The notes under the pieces: model-generated
What the model was told of the DNA's origin: nothing
Database searches by the model: none
Seen by the model: only the letters and a program-made list of their open reading frames with translations
Origin: Alteromonas sp. BMJM2
Lineage (GTDB): Bacteria > Pseudomonadota > Gammaproteobacteria > Enterobacterales > Alteromonadaceae
Reading direction: 5' to 3'
Assembly (NCBI RefSeq): GCF_027257845.1
Contig: NZ_JAPVOT010000002.1
Coordinates: forward strand, 186,001-250,000
Length of the DNA stretch: 64,000 nucleotides
Part shown: positions 26,945 to 35,914 of the stretch, in pieces
Layout of the letters: each line of letters begins with the position of its first letter
How positions within the stretch are numbered: the stretch's first letter is position 1
Made by a program: the position numbers and the translations under genes

Positions 26945-28067
26945 AAAAGCGTTTCCATAGCTCTGCGGTAGCGCTGTTAATTATGTTCGACTCTGCATTC
27001 ATTAACATAACATACCCGGCCTTTTTCTCAGGCATGAAAGCCACATCTGCACGATAACCTTTTACCCATCCGCCGTGATAATTAAGCTTTTTTCCATCAA
27101 GATCGTAAATACGCCAGCCCAAACCATAGTGGGCGTCGTTAATCATGCCTCGCCAGCCACGGCGATAGGTTTCGCGCTTAGTACGAACCCGTTCTGTGGT
27201 CACATATTCCACCATTTCTTTAGAGATAACAGTGGGAAACTCCCCAAGTAATGCCTGCAAATAAATGGTCATATCGTAAATGCTGGCGTTAACACCTGCG
27301 GCGGGGGAAAAGCGGTAGTAATTGCTTTCTACTTTGCCTTCGTGCCATTTATTGCGAGCGATGGCGATGTGTGGGCGAGCCCATGATTCTGAGGCGAGCA
27401 GCCCGCCTTTGCCAACACTTGACGAAGTCATACCTAACGGAGAAAACAGGTAAGATTGAATTTGGCTAGAATAAGACGTGTCTTGCCCGCTGAAGTAGTA
27501 CTCTAACGCGCCAAATAAGGCGTTCTGATACGTGTAGCAGTCTCCCGGTTTACACAGTGGCTCAAGCTCACCTAGGGAGGTTAGTACACGTTCTAATGAA
27601 TAGTCGGCTTCAATTAAATTATCGTAGGCGTTTGGCATGAAGCCACTTGATTGGCCAATGATATGCTGAAGTTCAAGTGCTTCCATCCCTTTTCCGCTAA
27701 ACGGAATATCTGGAAGCAGGGTTTTAATTGGCGTGTTCCACGATAGCTGATTGCGTTCTACCAATTTAGCGCTAAGCAGCGCAGTGAAGGTTTTCGATAC
27801 AGAAGCTAAGCGAAATACGGTGTCTTTTGTTACCTTTTCGCCGCCCCGTTTTTGAGTTTTACCATACACATAAACTCGTGGCGCCTTTCCTTGCTCATAA
27901 AAAACAAATGCATAGCCAGGTACATTGTATTTATCTGCCTCTTTTTTTACATAGCTGGCATAGTTATCAAGCCAGTCAGCAGACAATGTGTGCGAGTAAA
28001 GCACCAGCAGCGGAAATACACACATTAATAAAAAGCGCGACATCGAAATGCGCAAAATAGTTGGCAT
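26925..28067 (-). CDS. Serine hydrolase of the class C beta-lactamase/penicillin-binding family
   Basis: 380 aa with a signal peptide (cut near 'SHTLSA', residue 30), so periplasmic. The three active-site elements are visible: SVSK (Ser89, Lys92), the YQN triad in 'YTYQNALFGAL', and 'HGGWVKGYRADVAFMP' with HGG in place of KTG. This family includes AmpC, DD-peptidases and esterases. The HGG triad and overall sequence fit the esterase or peptidase type better than a true antibiotic resistance enzyme. Convergent with speA. A terminator-like hairpin lies about 100 bases upstream in the same direction. Confidence 0.88.
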   Translation of the reverse strand: MPTILRISMSRFLLMCVFPLLVLYSHTLSADWLDNYASYVKKEADKYNVPGYAFVFYEQGKAPRVYVYGKTQKRGGEKVTKDTVFRLASVSKTFTALLSAKLVERNQLSWNTPIKTLLPDIPFSGKGMEALELQHIIGQSSGFMPNAYDNLIEADYSLERVLTSLGELEPLCKPGDCYTYQNALFGALEYYFSGQDTSYSSQIQSYLFSPLGMTSSSVGKGGLLASESWARPHIAIARNKWHEGKVESNYYRFSPAAGVNASIYDMTIYLQALLGEFPTVISKEMVEYVTTERVRTKRETYRRGWRGMINDAHYGLGWRIYDLDGKKLNYHGGWVKGYRADVAFMPEKKAGYVMLMNAESNIINSATAELWKRFLKQADD

Positions 28068-28503
28068 ACAGTTAGCTCATCAAGCCGGCTTCTCTGCAAT
28101 AAGAGAGATAGGCAGTCATTATCAAGATGGCGATATTATGCGGATAGGTTAGTCATTTATCAAATGTGCGTAAAAATGGCACTTTGTTGATAAGTGCCAA
28201 TAAACGTTGAGAAGTGCTGAGAAAGGGAAAAAAAAGGTAGCGCAGCTCGCACAGCAGAAAATGTATGGCAAAATAGTGAGTTCTGATTTTGTCGCCTTAA
28301 TTTCGGTTTTTAGGCGTAAACTATCTTAAGCGTAAACAAGGTATCTGAAACTAGGCGCTTTTAGAAAAACGCAGATGTATACGCTCAGAGGTGAACTCCT
28401 AGAAGTACATGCCGAGAAGTACATGCCCAGAATGAAAAGAGTAGGGCTAAATCAAAGATAACTAACTCAAGCTTATCGCCATTGATATGGGTAAGAGGTT
28501 TTA
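28068..28503. other. Divergent intergenic region with an orphan minus-strand hairpin
   Basis: 436 bases between the serine hydrolase (minus) and the ada-like gene (plus). No gene is supported. It contains the hairpin at 28172-28199. I found no convincing Ada box before the ada-like gene. Confidence 0.55.
28172..28199 (-). terminator. Orphan terminator-like hairpin upstream of the serine hydrolase
   Basis: On the minus strand TGGCACTT-ATCAACA-AAGTGCCA is a perfect 8-bp stem followed by TTTTT. No minus-strand gene ends here, so it could end a short RNA or act as an attenuator in a long leader of the serine hydrolase gene. Confidence 0.5.
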
Positions 28504-30126
28504 ATGTCGGCAATAGTGAATGCACAACAACAAGCCTACGCATCAGCCAGATGCAGTAGAGATGCGCGCTTTGACGGTCGCTTTTTTGTTGCAGTGAAAA
28601 CAACCGGGATCTTCTGCCGGCCGATTTGCCCAGCAAAGCTACCGAAAGAAGAAAACGTGGCGTATTACCATCTTGCAGTTCAGGCCATGTCTGATGGGTT
28701 TAGGCCCTGTTTGCGGTGCCGGCCTGACAGTGCGCCCCAATCTCCCGCATGGGAAGGGGTAGATACTACGGTGCAGCGGGCACTGTCGCTATTATCTGAA
28801 ATACCAGCCCAGCCAATTAGTCATATTGCATCGCGCCTTGGTATTAGCGAGCGCTATGCCAATAAGTTACTCACCTCGTCTATCGGTTTATCGCCCAAAC
28901 AGTTTCAAACCATGCAGCAGGCACTATTTGCTAAGCAACTGATACAGCAAACCACTCTGCCTCTGCTTGACGTAGCGATAAGTTGTGGCTTTTCATCCCA
29001 GCGCCAGCTGCAAAGAGTGATTCAGCAGTACTGTAAAACATCGCCATCAGGGCTTAGGCGCGCTAATAAGAAGGGTAGCCAAGGGCCTAGTCGAGGGGCA
29101 GGTCACGCGTTAGGTCAAAAAGTCGGGCTATTTCTTTCCTATCGACCTCCTTATAACTGGCCTTATGTGAGAGAGTTTTTAGCCGGGCGTGCGGTTGCAG
29201 AAATGGAAGTGGTAACCGAGAGCAGCTATCAGCGCTGGTTTGAATTTGACGGTGTGAAAGGGCAGTTTTGCGCCACACACAATGCTCGCAAAGGCGGGTT
29301 TGAAGTAGCAATAACATTGAACGATTTAACGCCGCTTTATCGGGTAATTGAAAACATAAAAGCCATGTTAGACTTAAAGGCGGATCCTATGCTTATTGAG
29401 CGCGGCTTACTCAATGCAGGATTAATAAAGGCGCAGCTTTTAGAAGGGTTAAGACTGCCAAGTGCATGGAGTGTGTTTGAGGCCGGTTGCCGAGCTATTG
29501 TGGGTCAGCAGGTTAGCGTAAAAGCGGCTATTGGGCAGCTGACTCTACTGGTGCATCACTTGGGTAAATGCGAAACCGGCGACGATGAGCTTCGCTATAG
29601 TTTTCCTTCAGCATCTGCGGTAGCAAGTAGCGATTTATCGTTTTTGCGAATGCCCCAGGCCAGAAAAAATGCGATTAAAAGCTTTGCACAGTTGTTTTCT
29701 ACTAGTCAGTCTTCTGGTGCTTCTCCGAGCTGTTCAGAGGGCTCTTCTGGCAGCCATTTTCCAAGTCGTTACCCAAATCACTTTCAAAACCGCTCCCAAA
29801 GCCGTCCTCAAAGTCGCTCCCCGAGCCATGAAGATATGCTGGCGGTAAAAGGTGTGGGGCCGTGGACAGTAGATTATATTAAGATGCGCGGCGAACGAGA
29901 CCCGGACGTTTACCTTGAAGGCGATCTTATTGTGAAAAAAATGGCAAAGTGCTACCCCGTTTGTGCAGGTGATGCTGCGCCGTGGCGAAGCTATCTTACG
30001 CTGCAGCTCTGGCAGCTATCCCAGCTTCCTCAAGCAGGCGGCGCGCCTGAGCCGGATAAAAAGTGTGCACCGAAACCAGACAGAAAACCAAGTGCGAACT
30101 TAGTCAAAAAGGGTCCAAGCCAGTGA
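28504..30126 (+). CDS. Ada/AlkA fusion: methyl-phosphotriester-sensing regulator plus 3-methyladenine DNA glycosylase
   Basis: 540 aa. N-terminal Ada metal domain with Cys38, Cys42, Cys69 and Cys72 exactly as in E. coli Ada, Cys38 being the methyl-phosphotriester acceptor. Then an AraC-type helix-turn-helix (about 90-190), and an AlkA-type glycosylase (about 205-520) with 'GCRAIVGQQVSVKAAIGQL' and the helix-hairpin-helix 'VKGVGPWTVDYIKMRGERDP' and catalytic Asp474. The O6-methylguanine transferase part of Ada is missing here and is supplied by the next gene. A Ser/Gln/Arg-rich low-complexity insert (about 400-440) interrupts the glycosylase domain. It overlaps ogt by 4 bases. Confidence 0.93.
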   Translation: MSAIVNAQQQAYASARCSRDARFDGRFFVAVKTTGIFCRPICPAKLPKEENVAYYHLAVQAMSDGFRPCLRCRPDSAPQSPAWEGVDTTVQRALSLLSEIPAQPISHIASRLGISERYANKLLTSSIGLSPKQFQTMQQALFAKQLIQQTTLPLLDVAISCGFSSQRQLQRVIQQYCKTSPSGLRRANKKGSQGPSRGAGHALGQKVGLFLSYRPPYNWPYVREFLAGRAVAEMEVVTESSYQRWFEFDGVKGQFCATHNARKGGFEVAITLNDLTPLYRVIENIKAMLDLKADPMLIERGLLNAGLIKAQLLEGLRLPSAWSVFEAGCRAIVGQQVSVKAAIGQLTLLVHHLGKCETGDDELRYSFPSASAVASSDLSFLRMPQARKNAIKSFAQLFSTSQSSGASPSCSEGSSGSHFPSRYPNHFQNRSQSRPQSRSPSHEDMLAVKGVGPWTVDYIKMRGERDPDVYLEGDLIVKKMAKCYPVCAGDAAPWRSYLTLQLWQLSQLPQAGGAPEPDKKCAPKPDRKPSANLVKKGPSQ

Positions 30127-30656
30127 ATACAGACACCGCATCAAAGGTTTTTTCTCAATCGATACCCACAGAGCAAGGCGTGGTAACGGTGACAGCAAGC
30201 AATACTGGCGTTACCCGCATTGCGTTTAGTGAGTTTGAAGGTTGCTTGAAAGATAGTGTTAAAGGCAGCGTTGAAGATAGCGGTAAAGATAGCGTGCCTA
30301 ATGGCATTACCGAAGAAGCTTGTTTACAGCTATCGGCCTATTTTGCGAAAACGCGTCACGAATTCGATTTGCCTATAGATGTCAAAGGCACAGAGTTCCA
30401 AACGTCGGTATGGAAGGCCTTACAGAGCATTCCCTACGGACAAACGGCAAGTTACTTAGATATTGCAAAACGCATTGGCAACCCTAAAGCGGTAAGAGCG
30501 GTAGGGCTTGCCAATGGTAAAAACCCCATTGCCATTGTTGTACCGTGTCATCGGGTTATTGGCAGCAATAAAACGCTAACGGGCTATGCGGGCGGTTTAG
30601 CGCGAAAGCAATTTTTACTTAATTTAGAGGGAGCCCAAGGCGGACTATGGGACTAA
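30123..30656 (+). CDS. ogt: Methylated-DNA--protein-cysteine methyltransferase
   Basis: A 177-aa suicide enzyme that removes methyl groups from O6-methylguanine onto its own cysteine. The active site VVPCHRVIGSN is present with Cys142, after the helix-turn-helix 'FQTSVWKALQSIPYGQTASY'. I set the start at GTG 30123, whose GTGA overlaps the TGA of the preceding gene, in place of the longer frame from 30063. A Lys/Asp/Ser repeat (about residues 40-58) is inserted in the N-terminal domain. It forms an alkylation-repair operon with the Ada/AlkA gene. Confidence 0.94.
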   Translation: MNTDTASKVFSQSIPTEQGVVTVTASNTGVTRIAFSEFEGCLKDSVKGSVEDSGKDSVPNGITEEACLQLSAYFAKTRHEFDLPIDVKGTEFQTSVWKALQSIPYGQTASYLDIAKRIGNPKAVRAVGLANGKNPIAIVVPCHRVIGSNKTLTGYAGGLARKQFLLNLEGAQGGLWD

Positions 30657-31537
30657 GAGATATTGTTGCATTGGTGGTGTTAGCCGGTATTTGGGGCGGC
30701 TCGTTTATCTTCATGCGTGTGGCGGCACCTGAATTTGGTATTTACGGGCTGGTGGCGGTTCGAACGCTACTTGCTACGGCCGTGTTACTGCCGCTGCTGA
30801 TGCTAAAGGGCGGGCTATCGCAAATTAGGCATCACTGGTTTGCCATTGCTTTAGTGGGTTTGGTGAATACCGCTATTCCTTTTGTTCTTTTTAATTACAG
30901 CAGCCTGCATTTAGAAGCCGGCGTTAACGCTATCTTAAATGCAACCGCACCCATGTTTGGTGCCATAGTGGCTTGGTTATGGCTTGGAGATAAGCTCACC
31001 AAAAGCGCCATTGTAGGTTTACTGGTTGGGTTTGTTGGTGTGGCTGTTATCAGTCAGCAAAAACTCGGCGAGGGTGAAGTGAGCTTCTTTCCTATTCTTA
31101 CCGCACTGCTGGCTACTACTTGCTACGGAATAGCTGCCAGTATGATGAAAAAGTGGTTGCAGGGTGTAAAACCTCTCGCTGTCGCCACCGGCAGTCAGGC
31201 CTTTGCTAGCATAATGTTAGCGCCTTTCGCTCTTGCTACGCTGCCGGCTACCATGCCAAGTAATAATGCATGGATTAATGCGGTAGCACTGGCTATTGGC
31301 GGAACGGGTATTGCCTACATTCTGTACTTTAAACTCATTGCTGATGTGGGGCCGGCAAAAGCGATTACTGTTGCATACCTAGTGCCTTTGTTTGGTATTA
31401 TTTGGGGCGTATTATTACTGCAAGAACACCTTTCTGCGCAAACCATCGTTGGCGGCATCATGATATTGCTTGGCGTGGCGCTCACTACGGGGGTGTTAAC
31501 CAAGCGAAGAATAAAGTCGAAGCTTGAATCGGCCTAA
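30647..31537 (+). CDS. DMT/EamA family transporter
   Basis: A 296-aa membrane protein with about ten hydrophobic helices in two EamA repeats. It starts 'IVALVVLAGIWGGSFIFMRVA' and shows the typical 'NAILNATAPMFGAIVAWLWLGDKLT' ending of the first repeat and 'AYLVPLFGIIWGVLLLQEHL' of the second. EamA proteins export metabolites such as amino acids or their analogues. The substrate is unknown. It overlaps the ogt 3' end by 10 bases, so it is co-transcribed with the repair genes, though a functional link is not obvious. Convergent with the diguanylate cyclase. Confidence 0.9.
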   Translation: MGLRDIVALVVLAGIWGGSFIFMRVAAPEFGIYGLVAVRTLLATAVLLPLLMLKGGLSQIRHHWFAIALVGLVNTAIPFVLFNYSSLHLEAGVNAILNATAPMFGAIVAWLWLGDKLTKSAIVGLLVGFVGVAVISQQKLGEGEVSFFPILTALLATTCYGIAASMMKKWLQGVKPLAVATGSQAFASIMLAPFALATLPATMPSNNAWINAVALAIGGTGIAYILYFKLIADVGPAKAITVAYLVPLFGIIWGVLLLQEHLSAQTIVGGIMILLGVALTTGVLTKRRIKSKLESA

Positions 31538-31553
31538 TTTGGTATTAAATGCC

Positions 31554-32975
31554 CTAGTCGATTAGCTGCATACGCACCAAGTTGCCACCATCTCGTTTAG
31601 CCTGATACAGCGCGTCTTCCGCATTGGCGGTAACTTCTTGCAACGGTCTTGATGAGGCGGTGTAAGAAATACCAAACGACGCGGTAATCTGTATATCTGG
31701 GAATTCGGCAAGTGGGGGCAGAGTTGCCACGCCATGACGAAGGTTTTGCACCAGTTCTAAGGCAACATGAGGGCCTGTTTGCGGTAACAAGATAATAAAC
31801 TCGTCACTATTCCAGCGCCCTAAAACGTCCTGACCTCGCAGCTTCTCTGATAAGTAAGCCGCTACTTTATCTAAAATATCGTCACCTGTGTTGCGACCGT
31901 GTGCATCGACAATGGTGGTCATTTCGTCAATGTTTACCACCACCACGCTAAGTGAGTTGTGTTCTTGCAATAGGCTCTTATAAATAAGCTGCATGCTATC
32001 CTTCTCAGGAAGCCGGTTTGTTTGGCGAACTATCAGATCTGGCTGCATATCTTTTCTAAAATAATACAGTAAGTTATATATCAGTAAGAAAAGAGAAAAT
32101 ACAACCACCAGCAGTGTGACTACGCTAAAGATAAAGGCTTGTGAGATTTCAGCCTGCCTGTCTTCAAGCGGGCTTAGCAAGAACACCGTCCAGCCAAATT
32201 GATTCAGCTTTACCTCTGCAATTAAGAAGTCTTTTTCATTAATTGTGACTAATTTGTTGTTCAGCGCTTGCTCATTTTGAATTGAAAGGGGGAGGTTGGC
32301 GTACCAAGGTAATTCAGACAGGTTTGTAAAATCGGAATAAGTGGCAACTAATGCCGGATCAGAAGACAGCATAATGTCGCCATCGTTATCGACGAATAAA
32401 AAGTCGTAGCCGTATTCCTGTTTGTAAGAGTCGAATACTTCTATAAAGCTGCGCAAGCTTTTGCCAACGCCAAAAAAGCCCAGAAACTCATCTTCTTTAT
32501 TGTGAATTTTAATATCGATGTACAGGTGAGTGTCTTCCCACTTTCCAATGTCAGCTACCGCATCGGCGGGATAGTCACGATACTTAAAATACCAGCTTAC
32601 TTCACCTTCAATTAAATTAATGATGGTGCCGTCAGCATTATACTGTTTTCTGTCTTTCTCACTGGCGATGAAAAATGACAAACCAAACTCTTTTTCCAAC
32701 CTTTGTAAGGTAGTGAATGCAGCATCGCTGTCTACTGTATCTTGGTTAAGTAAGTCTACAAGTTCAGTTGAGTGACCAAGGGCGTCAGAAATATGCAGAG
32801 GTTTGAGAAGTTGCTCCACAATAAGCGATATAGCGGGTGAGAGAGATTGCTGCTGGGCACGGCTTTGCTCTGCGACAATTTTCGAAATGCTAAAGTGCAC
32901 TAAAGTTACAATCGCTATTACAACGACTGCAAAAAGCATCAATATACTTCTATGTAAGGTTCTAAACGTGTTCAC
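31554..32975 (-). CDS. Membrane diguanylate cyclase-like protein with degenerate GGDEF motif
   Basis: 473 aa. A first membrane segment (about 10-32), a periplasmic sensor of roughly 250 residues with a Cache-like pattern ('FGLSFFIASEKDR', 'YDFLFVDNDGDIMLSS'), a second membrane segment (about 281-307) and a C-terminal GGDEF domain. The signature reads NSDEF (389-393) in place of GGDEF, so the two glycines that hold the GTP phosphates are replaced. The inhibitory RxxD site (RGQD), five residues upstream, is intact. It may be a weak cyclase or a c-di-GMP receptor. Monocistronic, convergent with the DMT transporter. Confidence 0.88.
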   Translation of the reverse strand: MNTFRTLHRSILMLFAVVVIAIVTLVHFSISKIVAEQSRAQQQSLSPAISLIVEQLLKPLHISDALGHSTELVDLLNQDTVDSDAAFTTLQRLEKEFGLSFFIASEKDRKQYNADGTIINLIEGEVSWYFKYRDYPADAVADIGKWEDTHLYIDIKIHNKEDEFLGFFGVGKSLRSFIEVFDSYKQEYGYDFLFVDNDGDIMLSSDPALVATYSDFTNLSELPWYANLPLSIQNEQALNNKLVTINEKDFLIAEVKLNQFGWTVFLLSPLEDRQAEISQAFIFSVVTLLVVVFSLFLLIYNLLYYFRKDMQPDLIVRQTNRLPEKDSMQLIYKSLLQEHNSLSVVVVNIDEMTTIVDAHGRNTGDDILDKVAAYLSEKLRGQDVLGRWNSDEFIILLPQTGPHVALELVQNLRHGVATLPPLAEFPDIQITASFGISYTASSRPLQEVTANAEDALYQAKRDGGNLVRMQLID

Positions 32976-33216
32976 AGACTGCGCATGCTCCCTTGCCTGG
33001 CTGAACTAAAATTTTGCCTTTAAAGTATACCTGTTGCAAATATGAACTACTAGCATGTTCACCTCAAGATTAGACTAAATGGCTAACTCGCAAATACATT
33101 GGTAAGTAGATGGTGTATTTAAAATGTGACAGGCCGCATTCATCCGCTGACATCTCATCAATGCTTAGTTACACTATGTGCAGATGATAATTATGTTTAC
33201 ACAATAAAGGGATTGT

Positions 33217-34575
33217 ATGGCTTTTTCAGTGGTTGTTTTGGCAGCGGGTAAAGGTACTCGCATGAAATCTTCGCTTCCAAAGGTGCTGCATAAAGTAGGT
33301 GGCGTTCCAATGGTTCAGCGTATTATCAACACGGTGAAGTCGTTAGGTGCTGACAATATCCACCTTGTTTATGGTCATGGCGGTGACTTGCTGCAACAGA
33401 CCATTGTTGAAGACAACTTAAACTGGTGCCTTCAGTCTGAACAGCTAGGTACCGGACATGCAGTTCAACAAGCCGCCCCTCATATAAAAGATAATGAAGA
33501 TGTTTTGGTACTGGTAGGCGACGCCCCGCTGATTAGAGAAGAAACACTCGATGCGCTAAAAGCGGTAAAAGCCGGCTGTGATTTAGCCTTACTTACCGTT
33601 GAATTAGACGACCCCACAGGTATGGGCCGAATTGTTAGAGAAAACGATAACATTACTCAAATTGTTGAGCATAAAGATGCAACTGATGCGCAGCGCGCTA
33701 TCAAAGAGATTAATACCGGCATGATGATGATGTCTGGGGCTGATCTTAAGCGTTGGTTACACAATTTAAGTAACGACAATGCCCAAGGCGAGTATTACCT
33801 TACCGATGTTATTGCTATGGCAGCCTCTGAAGGAAAGCGTATCCAGTCTGCTCAGCCAGCGTCGGCGGTAGAAGTTGAAGGGGTAAACAACCGCATTCAA
33901 CTGTCTAACCTTGAACGCGCCTTGCAGGCTCGCCAGGCGCAGCAGCTGATGACTGACGGTGTTACGCTGTTAGACCCAGCACGTTTTGATATGCGCGGCA
34001 CGTTAGAAGCTGGAAACGATGTTGTTATCGACGTAAATGTGATTGTTGAAGGCAATGTAACCCTAGGTAACAACGTGACAATTGGCGCAAACTGCATATT
34101 ACGCGACTGCAACATTGCAGATAACGCTGTTATCGAAGCCAACTCTATCATTGAACAGGCAACTGTGGGCGAAGCCTGTGTTGTAGGGCCTTATGCGCGC
34201 CTTCGCCCTGGTGCGGTTATGCATAAAAACGCCAAAGTTGGTAACTTTGTGGAAATGAAAAAGACAGTACTAGGCGAAGGTGCAAAAGCAAACCACCTTA
34301 CCTATCTTGGCGATGCCGAGGTTGGCGCTAATGCCAATATTGGTGCGGGCACCATTACTTGTAACTACGATGGCGTGAATAAATCGAAAACCATTATTGG
34401 TGAGAACGCATTTATTGGCTCTAACTCATCACTTGTAGCGCCAGTAAACGTAGGAGATAACGCAACCGTAGGCGCTGGCTCGGTAATCACCTCTGCCGTT
34501 GACGACAGCGCCCTCGCAGTGGCCCGTGGCAAACAACGCAACATAGCAAACTGGCCACGCCCCACCAAAAAATAA
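33217..34575 (+). CDS. glmU: Bifunctional UDP-N-acetylglucosamine pyrophosphorylase / glucosamine-1-phosphate N-acetyltransferase
   Basis: 452 aa. GlmU acetylates glucosamine-1-phosphate and couples it to UTP, making UDP-GlcNAc for peptidoglycan, lipid A and surface polysaccharide. The N-terminal uridyltransferase has [18 protein letters not shown]. The C-terminal left-handed beta helix is seen in the hexapeptide repeats from about residue 255 and in '[20 protein letters not shown]'. Length fits the family (456 in E. coli). The gene is not next to the atp operon here but upstream of the DeoR regulator and glmS, so the aminosugar pathway is grouped. Confidence 0.97.
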   Translation: MAFSVVVLAAGKGTRMKSSLPKVLHKVGGVPMVQRIINTVKSLGADNIHLVYGHGGDLLQQTIVEDNLNWCLQSEQLGTGHAVQQAAPHIKDNEDVLVLVGDAPLIREETLDALKAVKAGCDLALLTVELDDPTGMGRIVRENDNITQIVEHKDATDAQRAIKEINTGMMMMSGADLKRWLHNLSNDNAQGEYYLTDVIAMAASEGKRIQSAQPASAVEVEGVNNRIQLSNLERALQARQAQQLMTDGVTLLDPARFDMRGTLEAGNDVVIDVNVIVEGNVTLGNNVTIGANCILRDCNIADNAVIEANSIIEQATVGEACVVGPYARLRPGAVMHKNAKVGNFVEMKKTVLGEGAKANHLTYLGDAEVGANANIGAGTITCNYDGVNKSKTIIGENAFIGSNSSLVAPVNVGDNATVGAGSVITSAVDDSALAVARGKQRNIANWPRPTKK

Positions 34576-34579
34576 AATA

Positions 34580-34662
34580 AAAGGGGGTCAGAACCGCATT
34601 AATCCTACTTATAAAATGTTAGTCATGTTTTTGGCCTATTTTATTCGGTTCTGACCCCCTTT
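34580..34662. repeat. REP-like inverted-repeat element (83 bp)
   Basis: Perfect 17-bp inverted arms AAAGGGGGTCAGAACCG (34580-34596) and its complement (34646-34662) enclose an AT-rich 49-base centre. The GGGGTCAGAACC sequence type resembles the ends of small elements mobilised by REP-associated tyrosine transposases (IS200-like) in gammaproteobacteria; this is from memory. No transposase is present. It may also serve as a terminator for glmU. Confidence 0.65.
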
Positions 34663-34680
34663 ATTGCTTTAGGAGTTGCT

Positions 34681-35706
34681 ATGATCACCACGCTACTAGT
34701 CGGGTTTGGCTTTTCGGCCACCACTTTCCACTTGCCCTTTCTTCAGCACCTTTCTGATTTTGTCGTTCAGGGCGTTGTGTCCTCAAAGCCGGATAAGGTG
34801 AAAACAGCGCTTCCTAGCGCTGTGGTTTATTCATCGTTGGAAGAAGCACTAAACAGCACGCAATTTGATTTAGTGGTAATAACAACGCCTAATCATCTGC
34901 ATGCGTCACAGTCTTTACTCGCACTTGAACACAACAGCCATGTATTAGTAGAGAAACCTTTTACCCTAAGCGCAGCCGATGCGAAGCACCTAGTTGATGT
35001 GGCGCATGCGAAAAAGAAACAATTGTGCGTGTTTCACAACCGGCGTTTTGACGGCGATTTTCTCACCTTAAAGCAGCTTATTGAGCAAGGTAAGCTTGGC
35101 GATATTAAGCGCTTTGAAAGTCGCTTCGACCGCTTTAGGCCTACTCCACGTAATCGGTGGCGTGAAAACAAAGGCCCTGGCAGCGGGATATTTTGGGACT
35201 TAGGGCCACACCTAATCGACCAAGCACTTCAGCTTTTCGGCAAGCCTACAGCGGTATCGGCCAGCGTGTTAACGCTGCGAGATGGCGGGCAGTCAGACGA
35301 TACCTTTGACCTTACTCTTCATTATGCCGACAAGATTGTGAACCTTGGCAGTTCAGCATTTCAAGGCGGGGCAACACTTCGCTTTGATTTACAGGGAACG
35401 AAAGCAAGCTTTCGAAAGTTTCACCTAGACCCACAAGAAAATCAGTTAAGGGCGAATATGAGCCTTGCAAGTGAAAGCTGGGCAGTGACGCCTGAAAGCG
35501 AGCACGGTCTACTTTCAAATGAAGATATGGCAGAGGTAATTGAAACCCGTCGCGGAGAGTATCTGGCTTTTTTTGAACAACTAGCACTTGCTATTAAAGG
35601 CGACACTGCCTCACCTGCCGATGCAGCTAGCGTTGTTGAAGTGATTAATATAATTGAAACAGCACTGAAAGCGAGTCGAGAAGAAAGAAAGTTGCTGTTA
35701 AATTAA
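34681..35706 (+). CDS. Gfo/Idh/MocA family oxidoreductase, YdgJ-like
   Basis: 341 aa. An N-terminal Rossmann fold starts 'LLVGFGFSATTFHLPFL' with the motif VEKPFTL near residue 96. 'VFHNRRFDGDFLTLKQLI' and 'FDRFRPTPRNRWRE', then 'GIFWDLGPHLIDQAL', closely match E. coli YdgJ (now known as an NAD(P)-dependent inositol/sugar-type dehydrogenase group). The protein is cytoplasmic and the substrate is not known. It sits between glmU and the DeoR regulator but is separated from both by more than 100 bases, so it may be independent of them. Confidence 0.88.
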   Translation: MITTLLVGFGFSATTFHLPFLQHLSDFVVQGVVSSKPDKVKTALPSAVVYSSLEEALNSTQFDLVVITTPNHLHASQSLLALEHNSHVLVEKPFTLSAADAKHLVDVAHAKKKQLCVFHNRRFDGDFLTLKQLIEQGKLGDIKRFESRFDRFRPTPRNRWRENKGPGSGIFWDLGPHLIDQALQLFGKPTAVSASVLTLRDGGQSDDTFDLTLHYADKIVNLGSSAFQGGATLRFDLQGTKASFRKFHLDPQENQLRANMSLASESWAVTPESEHGLLSNEDMAEVIETRRGEYLAFFEQLALAIKGDTASPADAASVVEVINIIETALKASREERKLLLN

Positions 35707-35760
35707 GCAAAGTGCTTGAATGCGCTTTCATAATACCTTACGATTCTTTCAAATTGTAAT

Positions 35761-35787
35761 TTATAACTTTCGTTTTGAAAGTTATAA
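35761..35787. promoter_or_regulatory. Inverted repeat, probable operator of the DeoR-family regulator
   Basis: TTATAACTTTC-GTTTT-GAAAGTTATAA is a perfect 11-bp inverted repeat with a 5-base centre, 128 bases before the regulator gene. The core CTTTCGTTTTGAAAG resembles sites bound by DeoR-family repressors (TTTCGTTTT type). Further CTTTCA copies lie just upstream. Autoregulation and control of glmS are inferred. Confidence 0.55.
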
Positions 35788-35914
35788 GCGTTTTTCATGT
35801 TTACATTCCGTTTGTTTTAAAGGTATGGCAAATAAACTATGCCCCAACTATGCCCCAATAAAGCTGCATACGAATGTGAAAGCTGAAACGCCGTAGTTAA
35901 AGAAGTAGTTCAAG

